A stretch of DNA of 13,344 nt from Actinomycetes bacterium (lineage in GTDB: Bacteria > Actinomycetota > Acidimicrobiia > Acidimicrobiales > Acidimicrobiaceae), in contig JAJYGZ010000249.1 of the NCBI GenBank assembly GCA_021790495.1, positions 1 through 13,344 of the forward strand. The letters run 5' to 3'. Below are positions 1 to 7,065 of the stretch, piece by piece. The translations under genes and the position numbers were made by a program. Position 1 is the first letter of the stretch. Each line of letters opens with the position of its first letter. The notes beneath the pieces are model-generated. The model did not search any database and was not told the origin of the DNA. It saw only the letters and a list, made by a program, of their open reading frames with translations.

Positions 1-8
1 TCGGCCAG

Positions 9-1640
9 GTGCCTCTCGTACCGGTTTTTGTGGTCGCTGGCTTCGTAATCCTGGTCTTTTCCGTGATGCGAACGGTTGGGGTGGCGATCGTCGTCTCAAA
101 CGACGCCGCCAACGCCGCCGCGGTAGTCCACAACTTCCATCCAGCAGAACTAAGCGAAAGCCAACTCCTGATCGGATACCTTGACGTGGAGACTGGTCTT
201 CGAGGCTACGTTCTCACCGGCGACTCCACCTTCCTCGCGCCATACCTTCAAGGAACCTCCGACGTCTTGAAGCAGTACAGCATCCTCCATGCCGCGCTCG
301 CTCCATACCCCAAGCTAACTGCTCAACTCAACGACGTGGAGGCCGCCGGACGGGCATGGGAGCTGGCAGCGACACTGCATGAAATCGTACCCTCGCTCGG
401 CGAAACCGGCCTCAAATCCGCGGTCTTGGCAAGCCTTAATTCCGACCGCGCGCAATTCGACCAACTAAGGGGTCAAATCGACCTCTTGACTCACTCGACC
501 ATCGCGACCGACGAATCGGCGCGCAACGTTCAGACCTCGGCGCTGGTACGACTCAGAACGGCGGTACTCACCAGCGGCATCCTCTCGGTCGCGATCATCA
601 CGTTAATCGGAATCATCTTTTGGCTCTTGCTAATCCGTCCCATGCGGCGTCTCGAGTCCTCCGCCACCTTCGTTTCGGGCGGCGATCTCGACCACAAGGT
701 AACCATCGACGGCGTCAGAGAGATCTCCTCTCTCTCCAAGTCCATCGATGCGATGCGCCTGGGGATTCTGCGCGAGACCGACACCAGGCGCCGCGCGGCT
801 TCGCTCGAAGCCCAGCTGAACGAGCGTCGCGAAATCGCCGAGGCGGTGCACGACAATCCCCTCCAGCTTCTCGCCGCCGCCAAGATCCGGCTCCAGCTCA
901 GCAATTCGAATGAAGCCAGCGCAGAAGCGGTAGCTCCCGCCATCGCCTTGATCGACATGGCGTCGGCCTGGATGCGCAACATGATAACGAGTATCTATCC
1001 TCCGGGCCTGGTGCGAGGCAACTTGGCCGAGGCGCTGGCTGAGCACTTGGCGTCGATTCAGCTAGGTCTAGAGCCGTTCATAGTCTCGCGAGTTAGCCTC
1101 GACGGACTGAGAGAAACCGACATCCATTCCGAACCTTCGATTCTCCTCGCGTTTCGCTGCGTCCAGGAATTCACCACCAATGCCGTCAAGCGGGCGCCCG
1201 CTGGGCCGATCCAGCTGATTCTTGAGGCGAATCCGCAAGGGTTTCGAGTTGCTTGCAGCAACGCGACCTCCAATGAGGATCTCGATCAGATCCGGAACCT
1301 TTCGGAAGACATGCGGGGTCTATCGCGGCGGCGCCATCGCCAGAGCGGACACCTCGGGATCCCGCTCTTGATCGATTCGATAGAGGCCGTCGGAGGAAGA
1401 TTCGCCATCCGGGCCAAAGCGTCGAACGACCACGGTGCATCGTTCAAGGTAATTTATCAGTCTCATGCTCTATTTCGCCTCATAGACGTACCCGAAAGCG
1501 ATTCGGCCGAAGCCACGTTCTCATCGATATCCGATGGGGAGGGTTACGCTCATGAATCGAGCGCCTGGGTCAGCTTCGACGTTTCAATTCCGTATCTGGG
1601 CGGCGCTCGTCCCGCCGAGAGCGCGGATCTTCCCATTTGA
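9..1640 (+). CDS. CHASE3-HAMP sensor histidine kinase with degenerate ATPase motifs (5' end at window edge)
   Basis: Membrane sensor kinase of the NarX/DesK-like class. A transmembrane helix lies near residues 5-31. An extracytoplasmic CHASE3-type sensor domain follows, with the signature around residues 54-72 (DVETGLRGYVLTGD). A second helix spans about 185-209 and a HAMP linker about 210-262. The dimerisation/phosphoacceptor helix has the HDxxLQ-type motif HDNPLQ with His281. The ATPase region keeps an N-box-like stretch (QEFTTNAVK, Asn391) and a GHLG-led second glycine box (447-450). The expected DxGxG box near 412-424 is absent, the sequence reading ACSNATSN. About 60 residues follow the usual domain end, including a second candidate terminal strand (FDVSIPYLG). 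The listed start is a GTG, but the frame is open to the window edge, so the real start may lie upstream. The natural partner would be a NarL-type regulator; the receiver protein at 2711 is a candidate. Family assignment is firm; ability to bind ATP is uncertain. Confidence 0.88.
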   Translation: MPLVPVFVVAGFVILVFSVMRTVGVAIVVSNDAANAAAVVHNFHPAELSESQLLIGYLDVETGLRGYVLTGDSTFLAPYLQGTSDVLKQYSILHAALAPYPKLTAQLNDVEAAGRAWELAATLHEIVPSLGETGLKSAVLASLNSDRAQFDQLRGQIDLLTHSTIATDESARNVQTSALVRLRTAVLTSGILSVAIITLIGIIFWLLLIRPMRRLESSATFVSGGDLDHKVTIDGVREISSLSKSIDAMRLGILRETDTRRRAASLEAQLNERREIAEAVHDNPLQLLAAAKIRLQLSNSNEASAEAVAPAIALIDMASAWMRNMITSIYPPGLVRGNLAEALAEHLASIQLGLEPFIVSRVSLDGLRETDIHSEPSILLAFRCVQEFTTNAVKRAPAGPIQLILEANPQGFRVACSNATSNEDLDQIRNLSEDMRGLSRRRHRQSGHLGIPLLIDSIEAVGGRFAIRAKASNDHGASFKVIYQSHALFRLIDVPESDSAEATFSSISDGEGYAHESSAWVSFDVSIPYLGGARPAESADLPI

Positions 1641-1727
1641 TCATCCACGCCGATCGAGGCTGGGATCCGCGATCCGACTCACTCGATCCAGTCGCACCGA
1701 AATCGGACCCCTTGGGCGCACGAGCCC

Positions 1728-2435
1728 TTAGAGCGGCTGGTGAATCGCGGCATTTGCGCGATCGCGAAGGCCCATTTCGACCAAGATACTTAGGTGAAAG
1801 TCCGGGTTCCCCTCCAAAGCCGCCAACTTGTCCAGATTCGCCCGGTGAACAGAATCAGGGACTGGACCCGTCACGAACCTCTGGGAGCCGATATCCAAGG
1901 AGCTCCACAGTTGGTCGGGCACCCGATTGCAGGAAAAGCCAGAGATCCACGCGAAGGCCGGTGCGACCAAGAACAACTCGACCATTTCTGTGGGCGTAAG
2001 ATCAAGTGACCGCCTCGGTATTACGCCGCGCGCGAGACAGTCACCGAAACGCTCCAAGGCAAGATCCGCCAAGAAGGCGACTTCGCGAATGAATGCGTCT
2101 TCAAAAGCACCGTCTTGGTGATTGCGCCACAAAAAGTCCTCGGGAGCATCTTGGCAGCGCTCGCCGAAATCTCGACCCCCGAAGGCACTGCCGGGGCCAG
2201 CAATCCAGACCATCGGCCCGAGAGCCAAGCGTCGAGACCGCGCCGCGGCCGCATGCCCCAACTGGCACTCGAATGAGGGATATACCACCTTCTCCTGGCA
2301 TTTTCCGCCCCAAATTTCGAAGCACAACGCCTTATCAATCATTAGTGGATCCATCATTTCAAACCGACGCGAAGCACCGGCATTCGCAAGCAACACCCGA
2401 AAAGCAAATAATTCTTCGGTTAATTCTCGACGCAT
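1728..2435 (-). CDS. Uncharacterised 235-residue protein
   Basis: I do not recognise this protein. It looks like a real gene: its later codons end mostly in G or C, as in its neighbours, and the residue composition is balanced, unlike the Arg/Ser/Pro-rich competing frames. No signal peptide or membrane segment is evident. The C-terminal half (about 110-235) looks mostly helical; residues 70-92 form a glycine-rich patch (PMVWIAGPGSAFGG). There are six cysteines (38, 46, 57, 94, 133, 169) in no zinc-site spacing I know. The first 35 or so codons are richer in A and T than the rest. The ATG used has no good ribosome site; a double ATG at residues 27-28 is the alternative. It lies between the sensor kinase and the receiver gene, opposite to both. 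A weak GGGC/GCCC hairpin (1714-1727) follows directly after its stop. It could be an accessory part of that signalling locus or an unrelated insertion. Confidence 0.6.
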   Translation of the reverse strand: MRRELTEELFAFRVLLANAGASRRFEMMDPLMIDKALCFEIWGGKCQEKVVYPSFECQLGHAAAARSRRLALGPMVWIAGPGSAFGGRDFGERCQDAPEDFLWRNHQDGAFEDAFIREVAFLADLALERFGDCLARGVIPRRSLDLTPTEMVELFLVAPAFAWISGFSCNRVPDQLWSSLDIGSQRFVTGPVPDSVHRANLDKLAALEGNPDFHLSILVEMGLRDRANAAIHQPL

Positions 2436-2465
2436 CCAGTGCTCGGCTTGACCGCGATATCCGAT

Positions 2466-2484
2466 GGATTCGCCCGCGAAATCC
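2466..2484. repeat. Imperfect inverted repeat upstream of the 235-residue gene
   Basis: The arms GGATTC (2466-2471) and GAAATCC (2478-2484) pair with one bulged A around a GC-rich loop. CCG/CGG flanks (from 2461 and to 2486) can extend the pairing with a bulge. It sits about 30 bases upstream of the minus-strand start at 2435, where an operator or leader hairpin would be expected. No protein can be assigned to it. Confidence 0.3.
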
Positions 2485-2640
2485 GGCCTTCACACAAAGC
2501 ACTAGCGGCAACATGCCGCCTGAACTGGGACTGCGACCCGATTGGCCTCGCTCGGCCCAACGAAAATCGTCGTGGTCGCACCTGCGAAAGGACGCTTCAG
2601 GCCTCTTGGTAGTGCAAATCAACCATGGTACCGGAAGCAC

Positions 2641-2694
2641 TAATATCACCGCCAGCTAAACAAGTGGTGCAATACTTGGGTGGCTCCTCCCAGG
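2641..2694 (+). promoter_or_regulatory. Possible -10 element and two competing leader hairpins before the receiver gene
   Basis: TAATAT (2641-2646) is the best -10-like hexamer in the 275-base gap upstream of the receiver gene, but no convincing -35 lies 16-18 bases before it. The implied leader could form CAAGT (2661-2665) with ACTTG (2674-2678), or CTTGGG (2675-2680) with CCCAGG (2689-2694, one G-U pair). The two share bases 2675-2678 and so exclude each other. The second hairpin ends 6 bases before an AAAGG ribosome site (2701-2705). The remainder of the 2436-2710 gap shows no gene. Confidence 0.25.
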
Positions 2695-2710
2695 TGAAGC
2701 AAAGGTTGCA

Positions 2711-3091
2711 ATGATGATACGGGTTGTGGTCGCAGACGACTCCCTTGAATACCGCGAGGCTCTGGCCGCCATGATCGAAGGTGTCAGGGGCTTATCCCTG
2801 GTTGGAGTTGCCCGAGACGGCACAGAACTCATCGCCCTTTGCGACGCCGAAGCTCCCGCGATCTGCTTGACCGACGTAAGAATGCCAACTTTAGATGGCC
2901 TGAAGGCTTTGGAGGTGCTGCGGTCACGCCATCCCACGATGCTCCTGGTGGCATTCTCTAGCTATGACGCCGGCACCGTCGGGGCTCAGGCCTTGGCGGC
3001 GGGCGCCCACATGTTCTTCACCAAGGACGAGACGTTCGGAGCTACCGCGCGCCTCGAGACCATCTACCACCAGGTATTCGGCTCGGATTAA
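2711..3091 (+). CDS. Stand-alone response-regulator receiver protein (NarL-type receiver, no output domain)
   Basis: A 126-residue single receiver domain. The acidic pocket is D9-D10, the phosphoacceptor is Asp55 (TDVRMP), the conserved Ser/Thr position is Ser83, and the invariant lysine is Lys105 (TKD). The sequence resembles NarL/DesR receivers, which normally carry a C-terminal LuxR-type helix-turn-helix. Here the protein ends straight after the receiver. The DNA beyond the stop is the 3' end of the opposite-strand kinase gene, with no HTH in any frame, so it is a genuine single-domain regulator rather than a frameshift. Translation starts at one of two adjacent ATGs (2711, 2714), served by AAAGG at 2701-2705. 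It may act by protein contact, as a phosphate sink, or as a relay for the CHASE3 kinase at 9-1640; that pairing is inference from family type and proximity. Its stop overlaps the stop of the convergent gene. Confidence 0.9.
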   Translation: MMIRVVVADDSLEYREALAAMIEGVRGLSLVGVARDGTELIALCDAEAPAICLTDVRMPTLDGLKALEVLRSRHPTMLLVAFSSYDAGTVGAQALAAGAHMFFTKDETFGATARLETIYHQVFGSD

Positions 3092-4065
3092 AGGCCTTTC
3101 AATCTGGCCATCTCGGCCAGATTGACCTCGGGTCGAGCGCCAAAGTGCGAAACTACCTCGGCCGCGCAGATGCATCCGAGCAAGCCTCGCTCGTAAATGC
3201 TCCGGCCCTTCTCTGTCGCAACCAAATACCCCGCGGCGAAGAGGTCTCCGGCGCCGGTGGTATCTGTCACGGCTGACTCAAGTGCCGCGACGTACTCGAT
3301 CTGGTTCCCTGCAAAGACCAGCGCGCCATCGGCGCCTAGAGTAATAGCGCCTTCGGCGACCACCGCGGACAACAGACTCGCCGCATCGGCGGCTTGAGAG
3401 GTGCCGGTGAGCTCGCATGCCTCGGCCTCGTTGCAGAGAAGTATCGAGATGCCCCCGCTCTTTAGGATCTGCCAAATCTGGTCGCGACGGCGCTCGACGA
3501 CGTTGCGATCCGAGAGCGAAAGCGCTATGCGACGCGAGGAATCACCCAGCGCAATCAATTTGGCGAGAGCTTGCGCCGCGCCGGGAGAGTCCAACACGTA
3601 ACCCTCGAAATAGACGATTTCCGCTTGGGTCTCCGCAATTAGAGCATCAATCACTCCCCCTACGCCACTCGAGGCGCCAAGGTGGGTAAGCATCGTCCGC
3701 TGCCCGCCTGGGGTAACAATGACGACGCAGTGCCCGGTTTGGCCTGGGGCATCATCGTCCCCGAGTGTCGCGAAGCGCACGCCTGCGGCACCAAGATCGG
3801 CGACATAGCGTTCGCCGAAAGCATCCTTGGCCACGGTCCCGATGAGAGTCGCCTCTGAACCTAATGACGCGATTCCGACCATGGTATTGGCCGCGGATCC
3901 GCCCGAGGTGGCCTGAACTACGCTTAGGTGATCCAGCATCTCGGCGGTGGCTTCGAGGTCAGCCAAGACCATGGTGCCCGGCTCGAGGCCAAGAGCGGCG
4001 AGGAACTCCGCTTCGGCCTCGACAAACAGGTCTACAATGGCGTGTCCGACTCCGACTATTGCCAT
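3088..4065 (-). CDS. PfkB-family carbohydrate kinase, adenosine kinase type
   Basis: Cytosolic ribokinase-fold kinase of 325 residues, a usual length for the family. The N-terminal substrate-side motif is SGGSAANT (54-61). The C-terminal PfkB signature TDTTGAGDLFAAG (267-279) carries the anion hole (GAGD, 271-274) and catalytic base Asp274. YFEGYVLD (152-159), ALSLSD (181-186) and SHFGARPE (306-313) match my memory of alphaproteobacterial-type 'adenosine kinase' proteins. This points to ATP-dependent phosphorylation of adenosine or a related nucleoside; a sugar substrate cannot be excluded. The frame stays open upstream to 4272, but the ATG at 4065 is preferred. It has AAGGGAG (4072-4078) six bases ahead, and the family-typical N-terminus (AIVGVGHAIVDLF) starts there; the upstream extension is Arg/Cys-rich and unlike protein. 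The gene is divergent from pepN, and its stop overlaps that of the receiver gene. Confidence 0.9.
   Translation of the reverse strand: MAIVGVGHAIVDLFVEAEAEFLAALGLEPGTMVLADLEATAEMLDHLSVVQATSGGSAANTMVGIASLGSEATLIGTVAKDAFGERYVADLGAAGVRFATLGDDDAPGQTGHCVVIVTPGGQRTMLTHLGASSGVGGVIDALIAETQAEIVYFEGYVLDSPGAAQALAKLIALGDSSRRIALSLSDRNVVERRRDQIWQILKSGGISILLCNEAEACELTGTSQAADAASLLSAVVAEGAITLGADGALVFAGNQIEYVAALESAVTDTTGAGDLFAAGYLVATEKGRSIYERGLLGCICAAEVVSHFGARPEVNLAEMARLKGL
3099..3125. terminator. 11-bp perfect hairpin at a convergent gene junction (candidate bidirectional terminator)
   Basis: TCAATCTGGCC (3099-3109) and GGCCAGATTGA (3115-3125) are exact reverse complements around a 5-base loop. The hairpin begins 8 bases after the receiver stop and lies inside the last codons of the minus-strand kinase gene. 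A second perfect palindrome, AAAGGCCTTT (3090-3099), abuts it. Neither side has a long U tract; the minus direction has only TTT shortly after. It is a strong structure with a probable but unproven role in ending both transcripts. Confidence 0.5.
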
Positions 4066-4071
4066 ACTCGT

Positions 4072-4078
4072 CTCCCTT
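4072..4078 (-). promoter_or_regulatory. Ribosome binding site fixing the kinase start
   Basis: On the minus strand AAGGGAG stands six bases before the ATG at 4063-4065. This is one of the best Shine-Dalgarno matches in the window and is the reason to prefer the 325-residue product over a longer reading to 4272. Confidence 0.75.
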
Positions 4079-4121
4079 GAAACCTTGAATTCGCAACCGA
4101 ACATGGCGAAACCGCTCGGCG

Positions 4122-4202
4122 AAAAGAGCCTATGGCAAAATGGCTCTGGTCTTGACCACGCTGGGCGGAAATACCCATGCCCCCGCCAGCTAGCGGGGTG
4201 GC
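4122..4202 (-). promoter_or_regulatory. Structured 5' leader of the PfkB kinase gene
   Basis: Read on the minus strand toward the kinase, several hairpins follow one another. The first is a GC-rich stem with CCCCGC/GCGGGG arms (4193-4198 with 4181-4186). Next come a short TGGG/CCCA stem and TGGTC-AA-GACCA (4158-4147). The last is AGAGCC (4147-4142) with GGCTCT (4130-4125), whose final T begins a TTTT run. This last element resembles a short intrinsic terminator or attenuator. No known riboswitch class is recognised. Because the gap is shared with pepN, some of these elements could instead be operators. Confidence 0.35.
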
Positions 4203-4273
4203 GACAGCCGGCGTCATCGAGACATTTCGAATTCCGTAATAACAAGCGGGCGGAATCTGGCTGGCAAATCAAC

Positions 4274-4279
4274 TACGTT
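4274..4279 (+). promoter_or_regulatory. Possible -10 element of a leaderless pepN transcript
   Basis: TACGTT fits the TAnnnT pattern and ends seven bases before the GTG at 4287, the spacing expected if transcription starts at or next to the start codon. The pepN start has no well-spaced Shine-Dalgarno sequence (AGGG at 4280-4283 is only three bases away). Leaderless mRNAs are common in Actinomycetota. No clear -35 hexamer is seen. Confidence 0.3.
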
Positions 4280-4286
4280 AGGGCAG

Positions 4287-6830
4287 GTGACTACCTTCAG
4301 CTACCGCCTAATCGACTCCGTCCGACCTTCGCGCTATCGCATCTCGCTCCAGCCCGACATCCAAGCAGCAACTTTCACCGGCCGGGTCGTTATCGACCTG
4401 ACCATGTCTGAGCGATGCCCCGAAATCCGAATCAACTGCGTAGATATCGATATCTCCCTGGCAAGCTTGTTCTGGGATGGATCTGAATTCGCGGCGAGCG
4501 TAACCTACGATCCCGAAAACGAGATGGCGGTGTTGACGACCGAGGTGGTACCCGGTCCGGGGCATGCACGTTTGACCATGGAGTTCGCGGGCAAGTTGAA
4601 CCAGCACTTGGCGGGGTTCTACCGAAGTAGCTACCTCGACAATGACAACAACACCGTCTTCATTGCCACTACCCAATTCGAGGCAACGGATGCCAGAAGG
4701 GCATTCCCTTGCTTTGACGAGCCTGACATGAAGGCCGTCTTCGAGGTAGAACTGGAAGTACCCAGCGACCATCTCGCTATCTCCAACGGTGCGGAGATCT
4801 CCAGCGAGAACCTCGGCAACGGCAAAAAGCTCGTTCGCTTCGAGCCGACGATTCCGATGTCTACTTACTTGGTTGCGTTCATTGTCGGACCTCTCGTAGC
4901 GACCGAACCTCTGGTGGTTCGAGGAGTTCCTCTGCGGATTATTCACCGGCCGGGCTGGGAACATCTCACCGGTTTTGCCCTGGAAGCGGGGTCGCACGCG
5001 CTGGAATTCTTCAGCGACTTCTTTGACATCCCCTATCCGGCCTCCAAATTGGATCTGATAGCGATACCTGACTTCGCCGCAGGCGCGATGGAAAACCTCG
5101 GAGCCGTCACGTTCCGCGAATCTCTCCTATTGGTTGACAAAGAGTCCGCCTCCCAGCCTGAGCGCGAACGGATCGTCGATGTGGTATCGCACGAGATCGC
5201 CCACATGTGGTTCGGGGATCTGGTGACCATGAAGTGGTGGAACGGGCTCTGGCTCAACGAAGCGTTCGCCACCTACATGGAAACCCTTGCCACCGACCAC
5301 TTCGAGCCTGCCTGGAGAAAGTGGAACTCATTTGGCATTTTTCGAGCGACAGCACAGGCGACGGACTCGCTTCATTCAACCCGTCCGATCGAATACCCGG
5401 TAGCGCACCCGTCAGACTGCCAGGGAATGTTCGACATCATTACCTATGAAAAAGGCGGAAGCGTACTTCGAATGCTCGAGCGCCACTTGGGTACCGAGGC
5501 CTATCGGCGCGGCATCTCCCACTACCTGAACAAATACCGCTTCGGCAACGCTGAGACTACCGACCTCTGGGACTCTCTCGAAGAATCCACCGGGGAACCA
5601 GTTAGGGCCCTCATGGATTCTTGGGTCTTCCAAGGCGGCCTCCCGGTGGTGAGCGTCTCGAGTTCCTCAAAGATGGTCATCGCGCGCCAAGAGCCTTTCA
5701 GCTTCTTGGTCGACCGCCCGGGGGACTCCGCGATTGGAGAGAGGTGGATTATCCCTCTCGCGATTCGCAACCTCGGCAACTACGACCACGTCAGTCAATA
5801 TCTCCTTGACGAGGATTCGGCGGTGATCCAAGAGCTGGGCTATGAGATTCCGATCGTCAATGCGCATGGGCACGGCTACTACCGCGTCAGCTACTCCCCT
5901 GAGCTACTCACTAAAATCCTTGACTCGTTCGAATCGCTCGACGAATTGGAGCGCTTTGGCCTCATCGCCGACACCTGGGCGATGGTAGTCGCAGGACGCG
6001 ACTCCTGGGCGAGCTTCCTCACCATCGCCAAGGCGTACTCCCAAGGGGTATATCTGGAGCAAGCGGGTTGGGCCGTAATCGCCCAAGGACTAGAAGCCGC
6101 TGCCAAGGCCCGCGGCGAGGACCGCCGAGACGAGATCGCCGCAACTGCCGCCGCACTGTTCACTCCGCTTCTCGACGCACTTGGGACTTCCCCGAAGGCT
6201 GGCGAAGCCGAGACAACCGGCGTCCTGCGCGCGCTGGCTATCTCCACAATGGGTATTTTGGTTCGCGACCGCGAAATAATCGAGTTCGCAAGAGAGGCAT
6301 TCCGGGCCGAAATGTCGAGGGAGGGTTCCCTCGAGCCGTCCTTGGCATCGGCCATTCTGCACACGGTTGCGGCAAACGCGGACGAAGCGGACTACGCGTT
6401 CGTATTGGATCGATTCCGCCACCCCGAAAGCCCAATCGACGAGCAGCGCTTCTTGGGAGCGCTCGCATCCTTCGAACTTCCCGGCCTGGTATCGCGGACT
6501 TTGGCACTTTGTCTGGATGGCATTCGGAGCCAGGACGCGCCATACACGGTTGCCCGGCTGCTTCGCGAACCCTCGAGTCAGGCGGCCGCGTTCGATTTCG
6601 TTGTCGCCAACTATCCGACCATGCTCGAGCGCTACCCTGAATCGGCGACGCCCAGAATGCTCGAGGCGATGTCGGCGCTTTACTCTCCGACCATGGCTGA
6701 GCGGGCCGACAGAGTCCGAGGGTTCCTAGGCACCGTCAAGATCCCAGAGACCGGCAAGCGACTCGCCCAGATCAGCGAGCGATACGAAGCCAATCTGGCC
6801 CTGGCCAAAAGGCTCCGAGAAAACGTCTGA
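4287..6830 (+). CDS. pepN: M1 family zinc aminopeptidase N
   Basis: Cytosolic metallo-exopeptidase that removes N-terminal residues from peptides. The 847 residues match the usual length of actinobacterial PepN. An N-terminal beta domain covers about 1-195. The thermolysin-like catalytic domain carries the exopeptidase motif GAMEN (266-270), the zinc site HEIAH (302-306) with third ligand Glu325 (the HEXXH-18-E pattern is exact), and the transition-state tyrosine at Tyr387 (TYEKGG). A helical ERAP1-like C-terminal domain follows from about residue 510. There is no signal peptide. The N-terminus (YRLIDSVRPSRYRISLQPD) aligns with the expected family start, supporting the GTG at 4287. It appears to be a single-gene unit, divergent from the PfkB kinase and followed by a 344-base gap. 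All catalytic residues are present. Confidence 0.96.
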   Translation: MTTFSYRLIDSVRPSRYRISLQPDIQAATFTGRVVIDLTMSERCPEIRINCVDIDISLASLFWDGSEFAASVTYDPENEMAVLTTEVVPGPGHARLTMEFAGKLNQHLAGFYRSSYLDNDNNTVFIATTQFEATDARRAFPCFDEPDMKAVFEVELEVPSDHLAISNGAEISSENLGNGKKLVRFEPTIPMSTYLVAFIVGPLVATEPLVVRGVPLRIIHRPGWEHLTGFALEAGSHALEFFSDFFDIPYPASKLDLIAIPDFAAGAMENLGAVTFRESLLLVDKESASQPERERIVDVVSHEIAHMWFGDLVTMKWWNGLWLNEAFATYMETLATDHFEPAWRKWNSFGIFRATAQATDSLHSTRPIEYPVAHPSDCQGMFDIITYEKGGSVLRMLERHLGTEAYRRGISHYLNKYRFGNAETTDLWDSLEESTGEPVRALMDSWVFQGGLPVVSVSSSSKMVIARQEPFSFLVDRPGDSAIGERWIIPLAIRNLGNYDHVSQYLLDEDSAVIQELGYEIPIVNAHGHGYYRVSYSPELLTKILDSFESLDELERFGLIADTWAMVVAGRDSWASFLTIAKAYSQGVYLEQAGWAVIAQGLEAAAKARGEDRRDEIAATAAALFTPLLDALGTSPKAGEAETTGVLRALAISTMGILVRDREIIEFAREAFRAEMSREGSLEPSLASAILHTVAANADEADYAFVLDRFRHPESPIDEQRFLGALASFELPGLVSRTLALCLDGIRSQDAPYTVARLLREPSSQAAAFDFVVANYPTMLERYPESATPRMLEAMSALYSPTMAERADRVRGFLGTVKIPETGKRLAQISERYEANLALAKRLRENV

Positions 6831-6853
6831 ACCGCCGAGCCAACCACTCCACC

Positions 6854-6871
6854 CGGAGAGTTGGAACTCCG
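6854..6871 (+). terminator. Weak inverted repeat after pepN
   Basis: GAGTT (6858-6862) and AACTC (6865-6869) are exact reverse complements around GG. CGGAG (6854-6858) and CTCCG (6867-6871) are an alternative pairing. It lies about 25 bases after the pepN stop, but no T run follows, so a role in termination is only possible. Confidence 0.25.
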
Positions 6872-6975
6872 AGTCCGAGGGGCGGCATGGTGCGCGTCCA
6901 CACCGCCGAGGCGGCTCAAGGCGCTTTGGCCCCCCCGAGCACCAAGGGCGGAAGGTAATGTAACAATTAAGATCA

Positions 6976-7005
6976 TTGCCGGGCGTCTTTCCAAAACGAT
7001 AGTGT
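6976..7005 (+). promoter_or_regulatory. Candidate promoter of the two-component operon
   Basis: TTGCCG (6976-6981) and TAGTGT (7000-7005, fitting TAnnnT) are 18 bases apart. TTGCCG matches four of six -35 consensus positions. TAAGAT (6968-6973) is an alternative -10 without a good -35. This is a weak prediction from pattern only. Confidence 0.22.
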
Positions 7006-7046
7006 CCAAGTTTCGCCTAGCATCGACAACGGACCGATGTTCGGAA

Positions 7047-7065
7047 GTTCACCGCTGCCGTTCAC
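7047..7065. promoter_or_regulatory. GTTCAC direct repeat, possible regulator binding site
   Basis: GTTCAC occurs at 7047-7052 and 7060-7065, 13 bases start to start, about 110 bases before the OmpR-type regulator gene. OmpR-family proteins bind tandem direct repeats, and actinobacterial PhoP boxes use GTTCACC-like units spaced 11 bases apart. The spacing here is two bases longer than that pattern. Autoregulation is possible but unproven. Confidence 0.3.

Noticed and set aside
1663..1675. GGATC-CGC-GATCC hairpin after the CHASE3 kinase as a terminator
   Set aside because: Short stem, no T run, and several alternative GATC pairings nearby make it indistinguishable from chance.
2093..2659. Plus-strand open frame of 188 codons opposite the 235-residue gene
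   Set aside because: Its product is Arg/Pro/Ser-rich without a hydrophobic pattern, and codon third positions favour the minus strand.
2711..3300. Receiver gene truncated by a frameshift from a full NarL-type regulator
   Set aside because: No LuxR-type helix-turn-helix is encoded in any frame downstream; that DNA is a well-formed kinase gene on the other strand.
4066..4272. N-terminal extension of the PfkB kinase by 69 residues
   Set aside because: The strong AAGGGAG site and the family-typical N-terminus place the start at 4065; the extension is Arg/Cys/His-rich and covers leader hairpins.
7047..7065. Short CRISPR-like repeat
   Set aside because: Only two 6-base copies; no array of regular repeats and spacers, and no cas genes in the window.
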